Shown here: one piece after another, positions 53,734-63,136 of the stretch | Layout: each line of letters opens with the position of its first letter | How positions within the stretch are numbered: the first letter of the stretch is position 1 | Assembly: GCF_003351345.1 (NCBI RefSeq) | Contig: NZ_QQTO01000001.1 | Coordinates: 186,001 to 250,000, forward strand | Source: Allobosea caraganae | GTDB taxonomy: Bacteria > Pseudomonadota > Alphaproteobacteria > Rhizobiales > Beijerinckiaceae | Length of the DNA stretch: 64,000 bases | Reading direction: 5' to 3' | Notes under the pieces: generated by a model | Database searches by the model: none | Seen by the model: only the letters and a program-made list of their open reading frames with translations | Told to the model about the DNA's origin: nothing | Program-made: the position numbers and the translations under genes

Positions 53734-54697
53734 AGGCGTTCGTGAAGAAATCGGAGCCCGTCTTGGTGGTCTCCAGCTTCTGGTAGGTCTTGAGCAGGTT
53801 CAGCGTGTTGTCCCAGTCCGCGACTGCGCCGACGCCGAGCGGCTTGCCGGCCGTGTTGGCGGATTCGAGCTTGGCGAGCGAGACGTCCATCTGCTGGCGC
53901 ACGACCTTGGGGTCGAGCTCCGGCTTGACCTTGACCGCGGCGGCGACTGCTGCGTCTGGGTTCTTCAGCGCTTCTTCGAAGGATTTGCGCGTCGCCTTGA
54001 CGAAGCGCTTGACGAGGTCGGGCTTGCTCGCGGCGGTCTGGTCGTTGACCACGATGCTGAAGCCGACCAGCTTCACGCCGAGATCGTCATAGCTCAGCAC
54101 CGAGGCCGGCACGCCCTTGGCCTCCATCACGAAGGACTGCGCGTCGATGCTGCCCAGCGTCGCGTCGGCGCGCTTCTCCAGCACGGCGATGACCTTGCTG
54201 GCGGCGTCGACGTTGACGAACTTGATCTTGCTCTCGTCGAGCTTGTTGAAGGTCACCACGGCCGGGAAGAGCTGGGTCAGCGCGTCGCCGGCGGTGACCG
54301 CGATGGTCTTGCCCTCGAGGTCCTTGGCCTTGGTGATGCCGGATTCCTTGCGCGCCACCACGGCGAAGACGCCGCTGTTCATCAGCGACATCACCGACTT
54401 GATCGGGATGCCCTTGGCGGCGCTGACGATCACCGTGCCGGCATCGACCAGGCCGAACGCGTCGCTGCCGGCGCCGACCGCCTGGGCGGTCGCGGCGCCG
54501 CCGCGGCCCTCGCTGACGCTGAGCTCGATCCCCGCGTCCTTGTAGTAGCCCTTCTCGACGCCGTAGTAGAACGGCGCGTGGAAGCCGAGCAGCTGCCAGT
54601 TCAGCCGCAGGCTCGCCTTGTCCTGCGCGCCGGCCGGCGCCGTGAGCGTGGCGGCGGCGAGCCCCGCCAGGACGCCGTATTTCAACAGTCTGCGCAT
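53723..54697 (-). CDS. ABC transporter substrate-binding protein, NMT1/SsuA-like
   Basis: Periplasmic solute-binding protein of 324 residues with a signal peptide (LLKYGVLAGLAAATLTAPAGA, cleaved near 24) and the NMT1/ThiY fold: LNWQLLGFHAPFYYGVEKGY opens the mature part. The ligand is probably a small nitrogen or sulfur compound or a pyrimidine precursor, by family only. It is flanked by its permease and ATPase genes. Confidence 0.9.
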   Translation of the reverse strand: MRRLLKYGVLAGLAAATLTAPAGAQDKASLRLNWQLLGFHAPFYYGVEKGYYKDAGIELSVSEGRGGAATAQAVGAGSDAFGLVDAGTVIVSAAKGIPIKSVMSLMNSGVFAVVARKESGITKAKDLEGKTIAVTAGDALTQLFPAVVTFNKLDESKIKFVNVDAASKVIAVLEKRADATLGSIDAQSFVMEAKGVPASVLSYDDLGVKLVGFSIVVNDQTAASKPDLVKRFVKATRKSFEEALKNPDAAVAAAVKVKPELDPKVVRQQMDVSLAKLESANTAGKPLGVGAVADWDNTLNLLKTYQKLETTKTGSDFFTNAYAE

Positions 54698-54790
54698 TGT
54701 CGTTCCTCCCGATTCGAATGGTCTTGCCGATTCGATGATCTTGCCGGGCCTGATCTTCGTCAGGCTTGCTGTCGTCGGACTTGGTGTCCG

Positions 54791-55576
54791 TCAGGCTTGC
54801 TTGGTCTGCTCGGCCAGCGCGAAGACGTGCCAGGGCAGCAACAGGCGCTCCAAGAGTTCGATGAGGTAGTAGAAGGCGAGGCCGATCAGCCCGAGCACGA
54901 TGATCGTGGCGAAGACCATCGAGGTCATCAGCTGGCCGTTATAGGTGACGATCAGGTAGCCGAGGCCATTGTCGGAGGCGACGAACTCGGCCACCACCGC
55001 GGCGGTCGAGGCCAGCGCGGCTGCGACCTTCAGCCCGGTGAAGATCGAGGGCAAGGCGCTGGGGAAGCGGATCTTCAGGAAGGTCCGCAGACCGCTCGCA
55101 CCGGTCGAGCGCGCCAGCTCCATGATGCCGGGATCGACCGATTTGAAGCCGACGACGGCGTTGATCACGATCGGGAAGAAGGTCAGCAGGAAGACCAGCA
55201 GCACCTTCGGCATCATCCCGAAGCCGAACCAGATGATGAAGAGCGGCGCGATCGCGATCTTCGGCACGATCTGCAGGAAGACGATGCTCGGATAGACCGA
55301 GCGCTCGAAGAAGGGCGAATAGGCCAGCATCATCGCCAGCGGGATGCCGACGGCGACGCTGAGCAGGAAGCCGAGCACCATGTTGCCCGTCGTCAGCCAG
55401 GAGCTGCTGATGACGCGCGGCCAGTTCTTCGCCAGGTCGGCCGCGATCGTCGAGGGCGGCGGCAGCAGATAGGCGGCGACGCCGAGCGCGCGCACCGCCA
55501 CCTCCCAGATCAGGAGGAAGGCCAGCGCCGTCAGCACGCCGACCATGAGGCTCATCAGCTTGCCAGACGATGTCAT
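54791..55576 (-). CDS. ABC transporter permease, SsuC/TauC-like
   Basis: A 261-residue BPD_transp_1 permease with six membrane segments and the EAA loop around ARSTGASGLRTFLKIRFP. It starts at the ATG at 55576, though MSLMVG inside is an alternative; the nearby sequence GACGATGTCATG is duplicated 20 bases apart. The gene begins 28 bases after the IclR gene stop, so the importer may be co-transcribed with its regulator. Confidence 0.9.
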   Translation of the reverse strand: MTSSGKLMSLMVGVLTALAFLLIWEVAVRALGVAAYLLPPPSTIAADLAKNWPRVISSSWLTTGNMVLGFLLSVAVGIPLAMMLAYSPFFERSVYPSIVFLQIVPKIAIAPLFIIWFGFGMMPKVLLVFLLTFFPIVINAVVGFKSVDPGIMELARSTGASGLRTFLKIRFPSALPSIFTGLKVAAALASTAAVVAEFVASDNGLGYLIVTYNGQLMTSMVFATIIVLGLIGLAFYYLIELLERLLLPWHVFALAEQTKQA

Positions 55577-55604
55577 GTGCCGCTCGACGATGTCATGATC
55601 GCTC

Positions 55605-56417
55605 CTAGAGCCTCGATGTCCGGCCGACGCTGCCTTCGGTGCGGCGGCAATAGGGGGCGATGGCCGCCTTGCCGACGATCGCCGCGGCGGTGGCGTGCAG
55701 GGCCGGGGCGAATTCGCTGAGGCGCGCCTTGGTCCAGCGCGCCGTCGGCGCCACGATCGCGACGGCGCCGAGGAAGCGGCCGGTCGCCTGCTCGACGATC
55801 GGCACGGCGATGGCTGCGGTGCCGAGGTCGCCCTCGTCATAGGCCAGCGCAAATCCCTGCTTCTCGGAACGCGACAGGTCGAGCTCGAGCTCGCTCTCGG
55901 TCTGGATCGCGTTGGGGCCGCTCGCCGGCTTGCCGAGCAGGCCCTGCTCGCGCACCAGGCGCATCGCCTGCTCGCGCGGCATCCTGGTCAGGAAGATCTT
56001 GCCGACGGCCATGGTGTGCAGCACCACCGGGCGGCCGAGATTGGCGTCGAAGCGCAGGCCGGGCTTGGCGCCTTGCGACTCCGCCACGATCACCAGCCGG
56101 TCGCCGTCGAGCCAGGACAGCCGCACCAATTCGCCGGCATCAGCCGCCAGCTTGTCGAGCTCGGGCTGGCAGATGTCGAGGAAGCCGACATTGGCGAGGT
56201 GCCGGAAGCCGAGCAGCGCGATCTCCAGCGTCAGCGAGTAGACGCCGTTCGGGCCGGCCTGCCTGACGAGGCCGCGGTCGATCATGTCGCTGAGCAGCCG
56301 GTGCGCCGTCGGCTTCGACAGGTTCGACATCTGCGCGAGCTCGTTCAGCGCCACGCCGTCGGGCCTGGAGGCAATGGCCTCGATCAGATCGAAGATGCGG
56401 TCGATGGCGGAGCGCAT
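55605..56417 (-). CDS. IclR family transcriptional regulator
   Basis: A 270-residue regulator. The N-terminal winged helix contains VALNELAQMSNLSKPTAHRLL, and the C-terminal effector domain has the typical GRPVVLHTMAVGKIFL and SEKQGFALAYDEGDLG stretches. IclR proteins sense carboxylates or amides and control nearby catabolic operons. It lies between the amidase gene and the ABC importer on the same strand, and likely controls one or both. The upstream gap is AT-rich. Confidence 0.93.
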   Translation of the reverse strand: MRSAIDRIFDLIEAIASRPDGVALNELAQMSNLSKPTAHRLLSDMIDRGLVRQAGPNGVYSLTLEIALLGFRHLANVGFLDICQPELDKLAADAGELVRLSWLDGDRLVIVAESQGAKPGLRFDANLGRPVVLHTMAVGKIFLTRMPREQAMRLVREQGLLGKPASGPNAIQTESELELDLSRSEKQGFALAYDEGDLGTAAIAVPIVEQATGRFLGAVAIVAPTARWTKARLSEFAPALHATAAAIVGKAAIAPYCRRTEGSVGRTSRL

Positions 56418-56550
56418 TAAAAATCCGGAACGCTATTTCATTTTCTTAATATCGCTGGTTGATGCGGGAACGTCAAGCGTCGCCCGCTCCCATGGGGATC
56501 GGACGTTGCGGCGGCGTTTGGGCTGGTGGCTGTGAAGGCTCGGAAGAGCG

Positions 56551-57966
56551 CTAGCGCGGGTCGATCGGCCGCTTGAGCGCGGCGTCGAAGACCGGCTCCA
56601 TGAAGGCGGCGTAGGCGAGTTGATCGAGTTCGCCGCGGGGCCGGGCGATGACCTGCATGCCGACCGGCAGGCCGCTCCTGGTGAAGCCGCAGGGCATCGA
56701 GAGTGCCGGCGCCGTGGTCAGCGTCACCGCATAGGCGATGGCGAGCCAGTCCATATAGGTCTCGAAGCGCTGGCCGTTGCACTCCTCGACATAGCGCAGC
56801 TCGTTCGGGAAGGGCGGCACGATCGCGGTCGGCGTCAGCAGCAGGTCGTACCCGTCGAAGAAGGCGATGGTCCGGCTGATCAGTTCGGCGCGCTGCGCCT
56901 CGGCCTTGAGCAGCTCGGGCATCGAGAGCTTCAACCCCTTCTCGACGTTCCAGATCATCTCCGGCTTGAGCAACTCGGGATAGTCGCGCAGCTTCGGACC
57001 GTGGCTGGCGGCGAAGAAATGCGCGCGCAGCACCTGGAACGCCTCGTGCGCTTCGGACAGGTCTGGATGCGCCTCCTCGACGATGACGCCCTCGCCACTG
57101 AGTTTCTCGGCCGCCGCCCGGCAGATCGCCGCCACCTCCGGATCGACCGGGGTGATGCCGAGATCGGCGCTGAACGCGACCTTGCGTGGCTTGCGCGGGT
57201 TTTGCGCGGCGGAGAGGAAGCTCTGCGGCAACAGCGGCAGCGAGAGCGGATCGCGGGCGTTCTCGCCGGAGAGTGCGTCGAGGAACAGCGCTGCGTCGGC
57301 GATGGTGCGCGCCATCGGCCCCTCCGCGCCGAGCAGGCTGTCGACGGTGACGCCGGGATCGCGGGCGACGCGGCCGGGGCTCGGGCGGAAGCCGACGACG
57401 CCGCAAAAGCTCGCCGGCGTGCGCAAGGAGCCGCCGAGGTCGTTGCCATGCGCGATCCAGGCCATGCCGGTGGCGAGCGAGACGGCAGCGCCGCCGGACG
57501 AACCCGACGCCGATTTGCTCCGGTCCCAGGGATTATGCGTCATCCCGAAGACCTCGTTGAAGGTGTGGCCGCCGGCGCCGAACTCCGGCACGGCCGATTT
57601 GCCGAAGACCACGCCGCCCTGGCCCTCGATCGTGTGGACGATGATGTTCGAGCGCGTCGGGATGTTGTTGGCGAAGATCGGCGAGCCGAAGCAGGTGCGG
57701 ACGCCCTCGACCTCGGTCAGGTCCTTGATCGGCAGCGGCAGGCCCGCGAGGATGCCGCGCTCGGCCACGGGCCGCTCCATCAGCTTTTTGGCGCGGTCGC
57801 GGGCGCGCTTGAAGCACAGCGTCGGCAGCGCGTTGACCTTGGGCTCGACCTCGGCGATGCGCGCCTCGACCGCGTCGAGCAGTTCGAGCGGGCTGACCTC
57901 CTCCCGCTTCAGGGCCTCGACGGCGGCGCAGGCGGTGAGGTCGATCAGGTCTCGCGAGGCGGGCAT
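56551..57966 (-). CDS. Amidase (amidase-signature family)
   Basis: A 471-residue hydrolase with the Ser-cisSer-Lys triad: K81 in PLPIKDL, S156 in SASGSSGGAA and the nucleophile S180 in DLGGSLRTP. The group ranges from aliphatic or aryl amidases to 6-aminohexanoate-dimer hydrolases; the GatA subunit is unlikely here because the context is catabolic. It is followed after 133 bases by the IclR gene and preceded by an oxidoreductase gene on the same strand. An imported amide is a sensible substrate. Confidence 0.9.
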   Translation of the reverse strand: MPASRDLIDLTACAAVEALKREEVSPLELLDAVEARIAEVEPKVNALPTLCFKRARDRAKKLMERPVAERGILAGLPLPIKDLTEVEGVRTCFGSPIFANNIPTRSNIIVHTIEGQGGVVFGKSAVPEFGAGGHTFNEVFGMTHNPWDRSKSASGSSGGAAVSLATGMAWIAHGNDLGGSLRTPASFCGVVGFRPSPGRVARDPGVTVDSLLGAEGPMARTIADAALFLDALSGENARDPLSLPLLPQSFLSAAQNPRKPRKVAFSADLGITPVDPEVAAICRAAAEKLSGEGVIVEEAHPDLSEAHEAFQVLRAHFFAASHGPKLRDYPELLKPEMIWNVEKGLKLSMPELLKAEAQRAELISRTIAFFDGYDLLLTPTAIVPPFPNELRYVEECNGQRFETYMDWLAIAYAVTLTTAPALSMPCGFTRSGLPVGMQVIARPRGELDQLAYAAFMEPVFDAALKRPIDPR

Positions 57967-58014
57967 GGCTTTGTCCGGTAGGTAGCGTCTTCTGGTGTTT
58001 CGCCGGGCGGGCGG

Positions 58015-59115
58015 TCAGGCCGGCAGCTCGATCAGCTTGCCCGTCCGGATGCTCTCGTCGGCGGCGAGCACGATGCGCATGCTGTCGACGGCCCGGCGCA
58101 TGTGGTCCGACATGTCCCAGTCCTCGCGGATGGCGTCGAGCAGGTAGGTCTGCTTGCGCTCGGTCAGCTGGGCGTGGGTGAGCGCCTCGGCGATCTCGAT
58201 GTCCTCGTCGCCATGGACGAGCGCGTTGTCCGGGCCGATCGTGGCGTGGTGCAGCCTTAGCGGCCGGATCTTCGAATGGGTGCTGATCTCGGAGGAGGTC
58301 GCCGAGGTCGCGCCTTGCGGCGTCGGCGGCACGTTCTCCGGAGAGATCACGCTGACCGAGCCCTTCGGCCCGATGATGTCCTTCACGATGAAGGCCGTCT
58401 GGCTCAGCATCGGCCCCCAGGCTGCCTCGTACCAGCCGACGGAGCCGTCGTCGAAGATCACCTGCAACTGGCCGTAATTGTACATGTCCGGAGCAATCTC
58501 GTCGCTGAGCCTGGCCCCGATCGCGTGCACGCGGATCGGCCGGGCGCCCGTCACCGCGCACATCGCATCGACATAGTGCACGCCGCAATCGACGATCGGC
58601 GAGGCCGATTCCATCAGGTCCTTGTGCCAGTTCCAGGCCGGCCCGATCGATTGCTGGTTCAGGTTCATGCGCATGACCAGCGGCTTGCCGAGCGTCTTGG
58701 CGATCTCCTGCAGCTTCACCCACATCGGGCTGTGCGGCGGCGAGAGGCCGACCAGCAGCTTCTTGTTGGTGCGCTTGGCCGCCGCGACCACGCTCTCCGC
58801 TTCGGCGACGGTCTGCGCGATCGGCTTCTCCAGGAAGACGTGCGCGCCGGCCTCGAAAGCGGCGATGGCGTATTCGGCGTGGGTGTTCGGCCAGGTGCAG
58901 ACCGCGACCACGTCCGGCTTCACCGTGGCCAGCGCCTCGTAATAGTCGCTGAACCGGGGGATACCAGCCCATTCCGCCGGAAAATCGGTGCGCTTGGCGA
59001 CGCTGCGAGCGCAGAGCCCGGCCAGCTCGTAGCCCTCGATCTGGTCATAGGCCTTCGCATGCGAGACGCCCATATGGCCGAGGCCGACGACGAGTACCCT
59101 GAGCTTCTCCGCCAT
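58015..59115 (-). CDS. Gfo/Idh/MocA family oxidoreductase
   Basis: A 366-residue NAD(P)-dependent dehydrogenase. The Rossmann motif is VLVVGLGHMGVSHAKAY at the start, the catalytic lysine lies in VFLEKPIAQ, and the second domain contains VDCGVHYVDAM. The family mostly handles sugars and inositols but also other substrates. It is the first gene of the minus-strand group and is divergent from the Dpp-type importer, sharing its promoter region. Confidence 0.9.
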   Translation of the reverse strand: MAEKLRVLVVGLGHMGVSHAKAYDQIEGYELAGLCARSVAKRTDFPAEWAGIPRFSDYYEALATVKPDVVAVCTWPNTHAEYAIAAFEAGAHVFLEKPIAQTVAEAESVVAAAKRTNKKLLVGLSPPHSPMWVKLQEIAKTLGKPLVMRMNLNQQSIGPAWNWHKDLMESASPIVDCGVHYVDAMCAVTGARPIRVHAIGARLSDEIAPDMYNYGQLQVIFDDGSVGWYEAAWGPMLSQTAFIVKDIIGPKGSVSVISPENVPPTPQGATSATSSEISTHSKIRPLRLHHATIGPDNALVHGDEDIEIAEALTHAQLTERKQTYLLDAIREDWDMSDHMRRAVDSMRIVLAADESIRTGKLIELPA

Positions 59116-59384
59116 GGTCCGAGCGCCTCCCCGACCGCCCTTCTATGCCTGCGCGGGCAATCTAGGCATGGCCCCTCCTATTTGTAAACTTTCCTGACGA
59201 ATAGGGCGGCGCCCGGGCTCAATTCATCCCTGCCCGTGGCGCATGGCGGCCATCTTCGTCTGAATTTGCCGGAGTGCCCGGAAAGTTTGTCCGGCTTATT
59301 GACAAATGCGCTGGCCAGCCTGACGATTTGCCTGAGGTCGCCGACAGAGCGGAAATGCATTCCGCCCGGCGGGAGGGGAAGGCG
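59116..59384. promoter_or_regulatory. Divergent control region of the oxidoreductase and Dpp operons
   Basis: AAACTTTCC (59186-59194) and GGAAAGTTT (59280-59288) form a 9-bp inverted pair about 85 bases apart, and TTTGTAA and TTGACAAA-type AT-rich motifs accompany them. A looped operator for a regulator such as the nearby IclR protein is possible but unproven. Confidence 0.45.
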
Positions 59385-60302
59385 TTGGTCAGGTACGTTG
59401 CCCGGCAATTCCTGTTGTCGCTCGCGGTGCTCATCGCCGTCTCCATCGTCGGCTTCGTCCTGCTGCGCGCCTCCGGCGACCTGGCGCAGCGCGTCGCCGG
59501 CGCCGAGGCGCAGGCCGCCGACGTCGCCCGCATCCGCCTCGCCTACGGGCTCGATAAGCCCCTGCCGGTGCAGTATCTCGAATGGGCGCAGCGCGCCGTG
59601 ACCGGCGACCTCGGCCGCTCCCTGTTCTTTCCCGAGAACGTCTCGACGCTGATTGCCCAGCGCCTGCCGATCACGCTCGGCCTCGGCGCGCTCGGCCTCG
59701 GCGCGGCGCTGCTGATCGGCCTGCCGCTCGGGACCTTGTCCGCGCTCAAGCCCAACGGCTGGTTCGACCGCGTCGTGCTGACGGTCGCGGTGCTTGGGCA
59801 GGCCATGCCGCCCTTCTGGCTCGGCCTGCTGCTGATCATTCTCTTCGGCCTGAACCTCGGCTGGCTGCCGGTCTCCGGCTCGTCCGGCTGGCAGAACCTG
59901 GTGCTGCCCACGGCCGTGCTCGCCATCGCCACCATGCCGACGATCATGCGGCTGACCCGCTCCGGCATGATCGACCAGTTGCGCGCCGACTATGTCCGCA
60001 CCGCCCGGGCCAAGGGATTGAAGCCGGTCTCGGTGATCGTGAAGCACGCCCTGCGCAACGCGCTGATCCCGGTCGTCGCCATCGCCGCCGTGCAGCTCGG
60101 TGCGCTCGTCGGCGGCTCGGTCGTGCTGGAGACGGTCTTCGGCATCCAGGGCCTCGGCTATCTCGCCTGGGAATCGATCAACCGCGCCGACTATCCCGTC
60201 GTCCAGGCGGTGGTCCTGGTGCTCGGCGGCTTCTACTGCCTGCTGACCTTCGTCAGCGACCTGCTCCACGCCTTCCTCGATCCGCGATTGAGGGAGCAGT
60301 AG
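59385..60302 (+). CDS. Dipeptide/oligopeptide-type ABC permease, DppB family
   Basis: A 305-residue inner-membrane permease of the peptide/nickel uptake class. It has a DppB N-terminal domain and six segments with GLDKPLPVQYLEWAQ in the periplasmic part and the EAA loop YVRTARAKGLKPVSVIVKHA. TTG at 59385 behind GGGAGGGG gives the usual DppB N-terminus (RYVARQFLLSLAVLIAV); an ATG at 59355 is possible but has a poorer site. It is directly followed by the DppC-like gene. Confidence 0.9.
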   Translation: MVRYVARQFLLSLAVLIAVSIVGFVLLRASGDLAQRVAGAEAQAADVARIRLAYGLDKPLPVQYLEWAQRAVTGDLGRSLFFPENVSTLIAQRLPITLGLGALGLGAALLIGLPLGTLSALKPNGWFDRVVLTVAVLGQAMPPFWLGLLLIILFGLNLGWLPVSGSSGWQNLVLPTAVLAIATMPTIMRLTRSGMIDQLRADYVRTARAKGLKPVSVIVKHALRNALIPVVAIAAVQLGALVGGSVVLETVFGIQGLGYLAWESINRADYPVVQAVVLVLGGFYCLLTFVSDLLHAFLDPRLREQ

Positions 60303-61208
60303 ATGGCGGTGACCGAGCTGTCCGCTTCAGGCGTCGAGGCCGATACGGCAAAAGCCGAGCGCGCCCACGCGATCCGCCGCTGGCTCGGCAATAGCGGCGT
60401 CGTCATCGGCGGCTCGCTCTTCATCCTCATCCTGCTGGCGACGCTGGTCGGCCCCTGGCTCGTCCAGCACGATCCGTTCGACCAGAGCCTGGTCAAGCGC
60501 CTGCGCCCGCCGGTCTGGAGCGGCGGCAGCTGGGAGTTCGTCTTCGGCACCGACCATCTCGGCCGGGACTACCTGGCGCGGCTGCTCTGGGGCGGGCGGC
60601 TCTCGCTGCTGATCGGCTTCTGCACCATCCTCGTCGCCGGCATCTTCGGCACCACGATCGGCATCTGCGCCGGCTATTTCGGCGGCCGGATCGATTTCGC
60701 CGTGCGCTTCTTCATCATGGTCCGGCTGGCCATGCCGGCCGTGCTGATCGCGCTCGCCATCGCCTTCATCGCCGGCCCCTCGCTCCACCTGCTCGTGATG
60801 GTGCTCGGCCTCTTGCTCTGGGACCGCTTCGCCGTGGTGGCCCGGGCGACGACGCTGCAACTGCGCAACAGCGAGTTCGTGGTCGCGGCCCGCGCCATGG
60901 GCTGCTCCAACCTGATGATCATCCGGCGCGACATCCTGCCGAACATCCTCAACCAGCTCATCGTCATCGCCACGGTCGAGCTGGCCAATGCGGTGCTGAT
61001 CGCCGCCGCGCTCTCCTTCCTCGGCCTCGGCGTGCAGCCGCCTCTGCCCGATTGGGGCCTGATGATCGCCGAGGGCAAGCAGTACATCCTGTTCTCGCCC
61101 TACCTGATCACGCTGCCGGGCCTCGCCATGATGCTGCTCGTGCTCGCGGTCAACCTGCTGGGCGACGGCATCCGCGACGTCACCGACCCGGAGGCCAAAG
61201 GGCGATGA
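60303..61208 (+). CDS. Dipeptide/oligopeptide-type ABC permease, DppC family
   Basis: A 301-residue partner permease. It has an N-terminal OppC segment ([20 protein letters not shown]), the periplasmic [20 protein letters not shown] motif that marks DppC proteins and the EAA loop [20 protein letters not shown]. The start abuts the DppB stop, and its stop overlaps the next start (ATGA), so the operon is tightly coupled. Confidence 0.93.
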   Translation: MAVTELSASGVEADTAKAERAHAIRRWLGNSGVVIGGSLFILILLATLVGPWLVQHDPFDQSLVKRLRPPVWSGGSWEFVFGTDHLGRDYLARLLWGGRLSLLIGFCTILVAGIFGTTIGICAGYFGGRIDFAVRFFIMVRLAMPAVLIALAIAFIAGPSLHLLVMVLGLLLWDRFAVVARATTLQLRNSEFVVAARAMGCSNLMIIRRDILPNILNQLIVIATVELANAVLIAAALSFLGLGVQPPLPDWGLMIAEGKQYILFSPYLITLPGLAMMLLVLAVNLLGDGIRDVTDPEAKGR

Positions 61209-62209
61209 CAGCTACGGAGATGAGCGAGAGCCAGCCCGTCCTCGCGGTTCGCGACATGCATGTGCGGCTGCCGCACCGCGCCGGCATCGTCCACGCCGTG
61301 CGCGGCGTCTCCTTCGACCTCCACCGCGGCGAGACCGTCTGCGTCGTCGGCGAGAGCGGCTGCGGCAAGTCGATGTCGGCGATGGCGATCCTCAACCTGC
61401 TGCCGCGCGGCGCCAGACGGGAAGCCGGCGCGATCTCCTTCCTTGGCGAGGACGTGCTGAACGCCGGCGAGCGCCGCATGTCCGAGCTTCGCGGCGACCG
61501 GATCGGCATGATCTTCCAGGAGCCGCTGACGGCGCTGAACCCGTCGCTGACCATCGGCGAGCAGCTGATGGAGGTCTTTCGCCGCCATCGCCCCAACCGC
61601 AAGGGCGAGGCGCGCGAGCGCGCCGTTGATATGCTGACCCAGGTCGGCATTCCCGACCCGCGCGAGCGCCTGAGCCAATACCCGCACCAGCTCTCGGGCG
61701 GGCTCAGGCAGCGCGTCGTCATCGCCATGGCGCTGATGTGCGAGCCGACCATGATCATCGCCGACGAGCCGACGACCGCGCTCGACGTCACCATCCAGGC
61801 GCAGATCCTGCGGCTGCTGATCGATCTCAAGGATCGCTTCGGCTTGGCGCTGCTGCTGATCACGCATGACCTCGCGGTCGCCTCGCGCGTCGCCGACCGG
61901 ATCGTTGTGATGTATGCCGGCGAAGTGGTGGAGGAGGCCGAGACGGCCGCCTTCTTCGCCGCGCCGCGCCATCCCTATGCCCGCGGGCTGATGGGCTGCC
62001 TGCCCTCGGCGCAGGCGCATGGCAGCGGCGCGCCGCTCCAGATCATTCCCGGCACGGTGCCGAGCCTGATCGGCGAGATCAGCGGCTGCGCCTTCCGCGA
62101 GCGCTGCCCGGAGGCCGAGCCTGCCTGCCGGAGCGATGTCGCCCTGCGCGACCTCGGCGGACGCAGCGCGCGCTGCGTCCATGCGGGACTGGAGGAGGCC
62201 GTGGCATGA
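61205..62209 (+). CDS. Peptide-type ABC transporter ATPase, DppD family
   Basis: A 334-residue ATPase. Walker A is GESGCGKSM, the signature LSGGLRQRV, Walker [12 protein letters not shown] and the switch histidine ITHD. The C-terminal oligopeptide-transporter extension with a cysteine cluster is visible ([15 protein letters not shown]), which holds an iron-sulfur cluster in some relatives. It overlaps both neighbours by four bases. Confidence 0.93.
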   Translation: MTATEMSESQPVLAVRDMHVRLPHRAGIVHAVRGVSFDLHRGETVCVVGESGCGKSMSAMAILNLLPRGARREAGAISFLGEDVLNAGERRMSELRGDRIGMIFQEPLTALNPSLTIGEQLMEVFRRHRPNRKGEARERAVDMLTQVGIPDPRERLSQYPHQLSGGLRQRVVIAMALMCEPTMIIADEPTTALDVTIQAQILRLLIDLKDRFGLALLLITHDLAVASRVADRIVVMYAGEVVEEAETAAFFAAPRHPYARGLMGCLPSAQAHGSGAPLQIIPGTVPSLIGEISGCAFRERCPEAEPACRSDVALRDLGGRSARCVHAGLEEAVA

Positions 62210-63039
62210 GCGCGAAACCTTCCGTCCTCAGCGTGCGGCACGTCAGCAAGACCTACCGGTTGACGGCCGGCATGATGGCGCCGGTGCGCCAGATCAACGC
62301 CGTCAACGACGTCTCGCTCGACCTCAGGGAAGGCGAGGTGCTCGGCCTGATCGGCGAGAGTGGCTGTGGCAAGTCGACCCTGTCGCGCCTGCTGCTCGGG
62401 CTGGAGGCGCCGAGCGCGGGCGACGTCTTCCTGAACGGCCGGCCGATCTCGTCGCTCTCGCGCAAGGAGATCGCGCGCGTGCTGCAACCGGTCTTCCAGG
62501 ACCCCTATTCCTCGCTCAACCCGCGCGAGACGGTCGAGCAGGCGGTCTCGCGTCCGCTGCAGGTCCATGGCATCGGCGACCGCGCCGCGATCCGGCGCAA
62601 GGTCGCCGAGACGATCGACGCCGTCGGCCTGCCGCGCCGCGCGCTCGCGAGCTATCCGAGCCAGCTCTCCGGTGGCCAGCGCCAGCGCGTCGCGATCGCG
62701 CGGGCGCTGATCCTCGAGCCACGCATCCTGATCTGCGACGAGCCGACCTCGGCGCTCGACGTCTCCGTGCAGGCGCAGATCCTCAACCTGCTCAGCGAGC
62801 TGCGCCGCTCCGCCAACATCTCGCTCATCCTGATCAGCCACAACCTCCAGGTCGTGCAGTTCCTCGCCGACCGGGTGGCGGTGATGTATGTCGGCAAGAT
62901 CATCGAGGAAGGGCCCGCCGCGCAGATCCTGCGCGCGCCCGCGCAGGCCTATACGCGCCGCCTCCTCGCCTCGGCTCTCGATATCGCGCCCGGCAAGGGC
63001 ATCCCGTTGCTCGACAACGAGGTGGCCGCGGTCGCGTAG
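62206..63039 (+). CDS. Peptide-type ABC transporter ATPase, DppF family
   Basis: A 277-residue ATPase with Walker [10 protein letters not shown], signature LSGGQRQRV, Walker B LICDEPTSALD and ISHN at the switch, where His is retained. It is shorter than DppD and lacks the C-terminal cysteine extension, as some DppF forms do. It is the second ATPase of the importer. Confidence 0.93.
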   Translation: MSAKPSVLSVRHVSKTYRLTAGMMAPVRQINAVNDVSLDLREGEVLGLIGESGCGKSTLSRLLLGLEAPSAGDVFLNGRPISSLSRKEIARVLQPVFQDPYSSLNPRETVEQAVSRPLQVHGIGDRAAIRRKVAETIDAVGLPRRALASYPSQLSGGQRQRVAIARALILEPRILICDEPTSALDVSVQAQILNLLSELRRSANISLILISHNLQVVQFLADRVAVMYVGKIIEEGPAAQILRAPAQAYTRRLLASALDIAPGKGIPLLDNEVAAVA

Positions 63040-63136
63040 CGATCATTCAACCCATAGCGAGGACCGGACAAGCCGATCGATCGGGAGTGATGATCGGTAC
63101 CACCGGCCCAAAACTTCTCAGAGGAGAGATGGCGTC

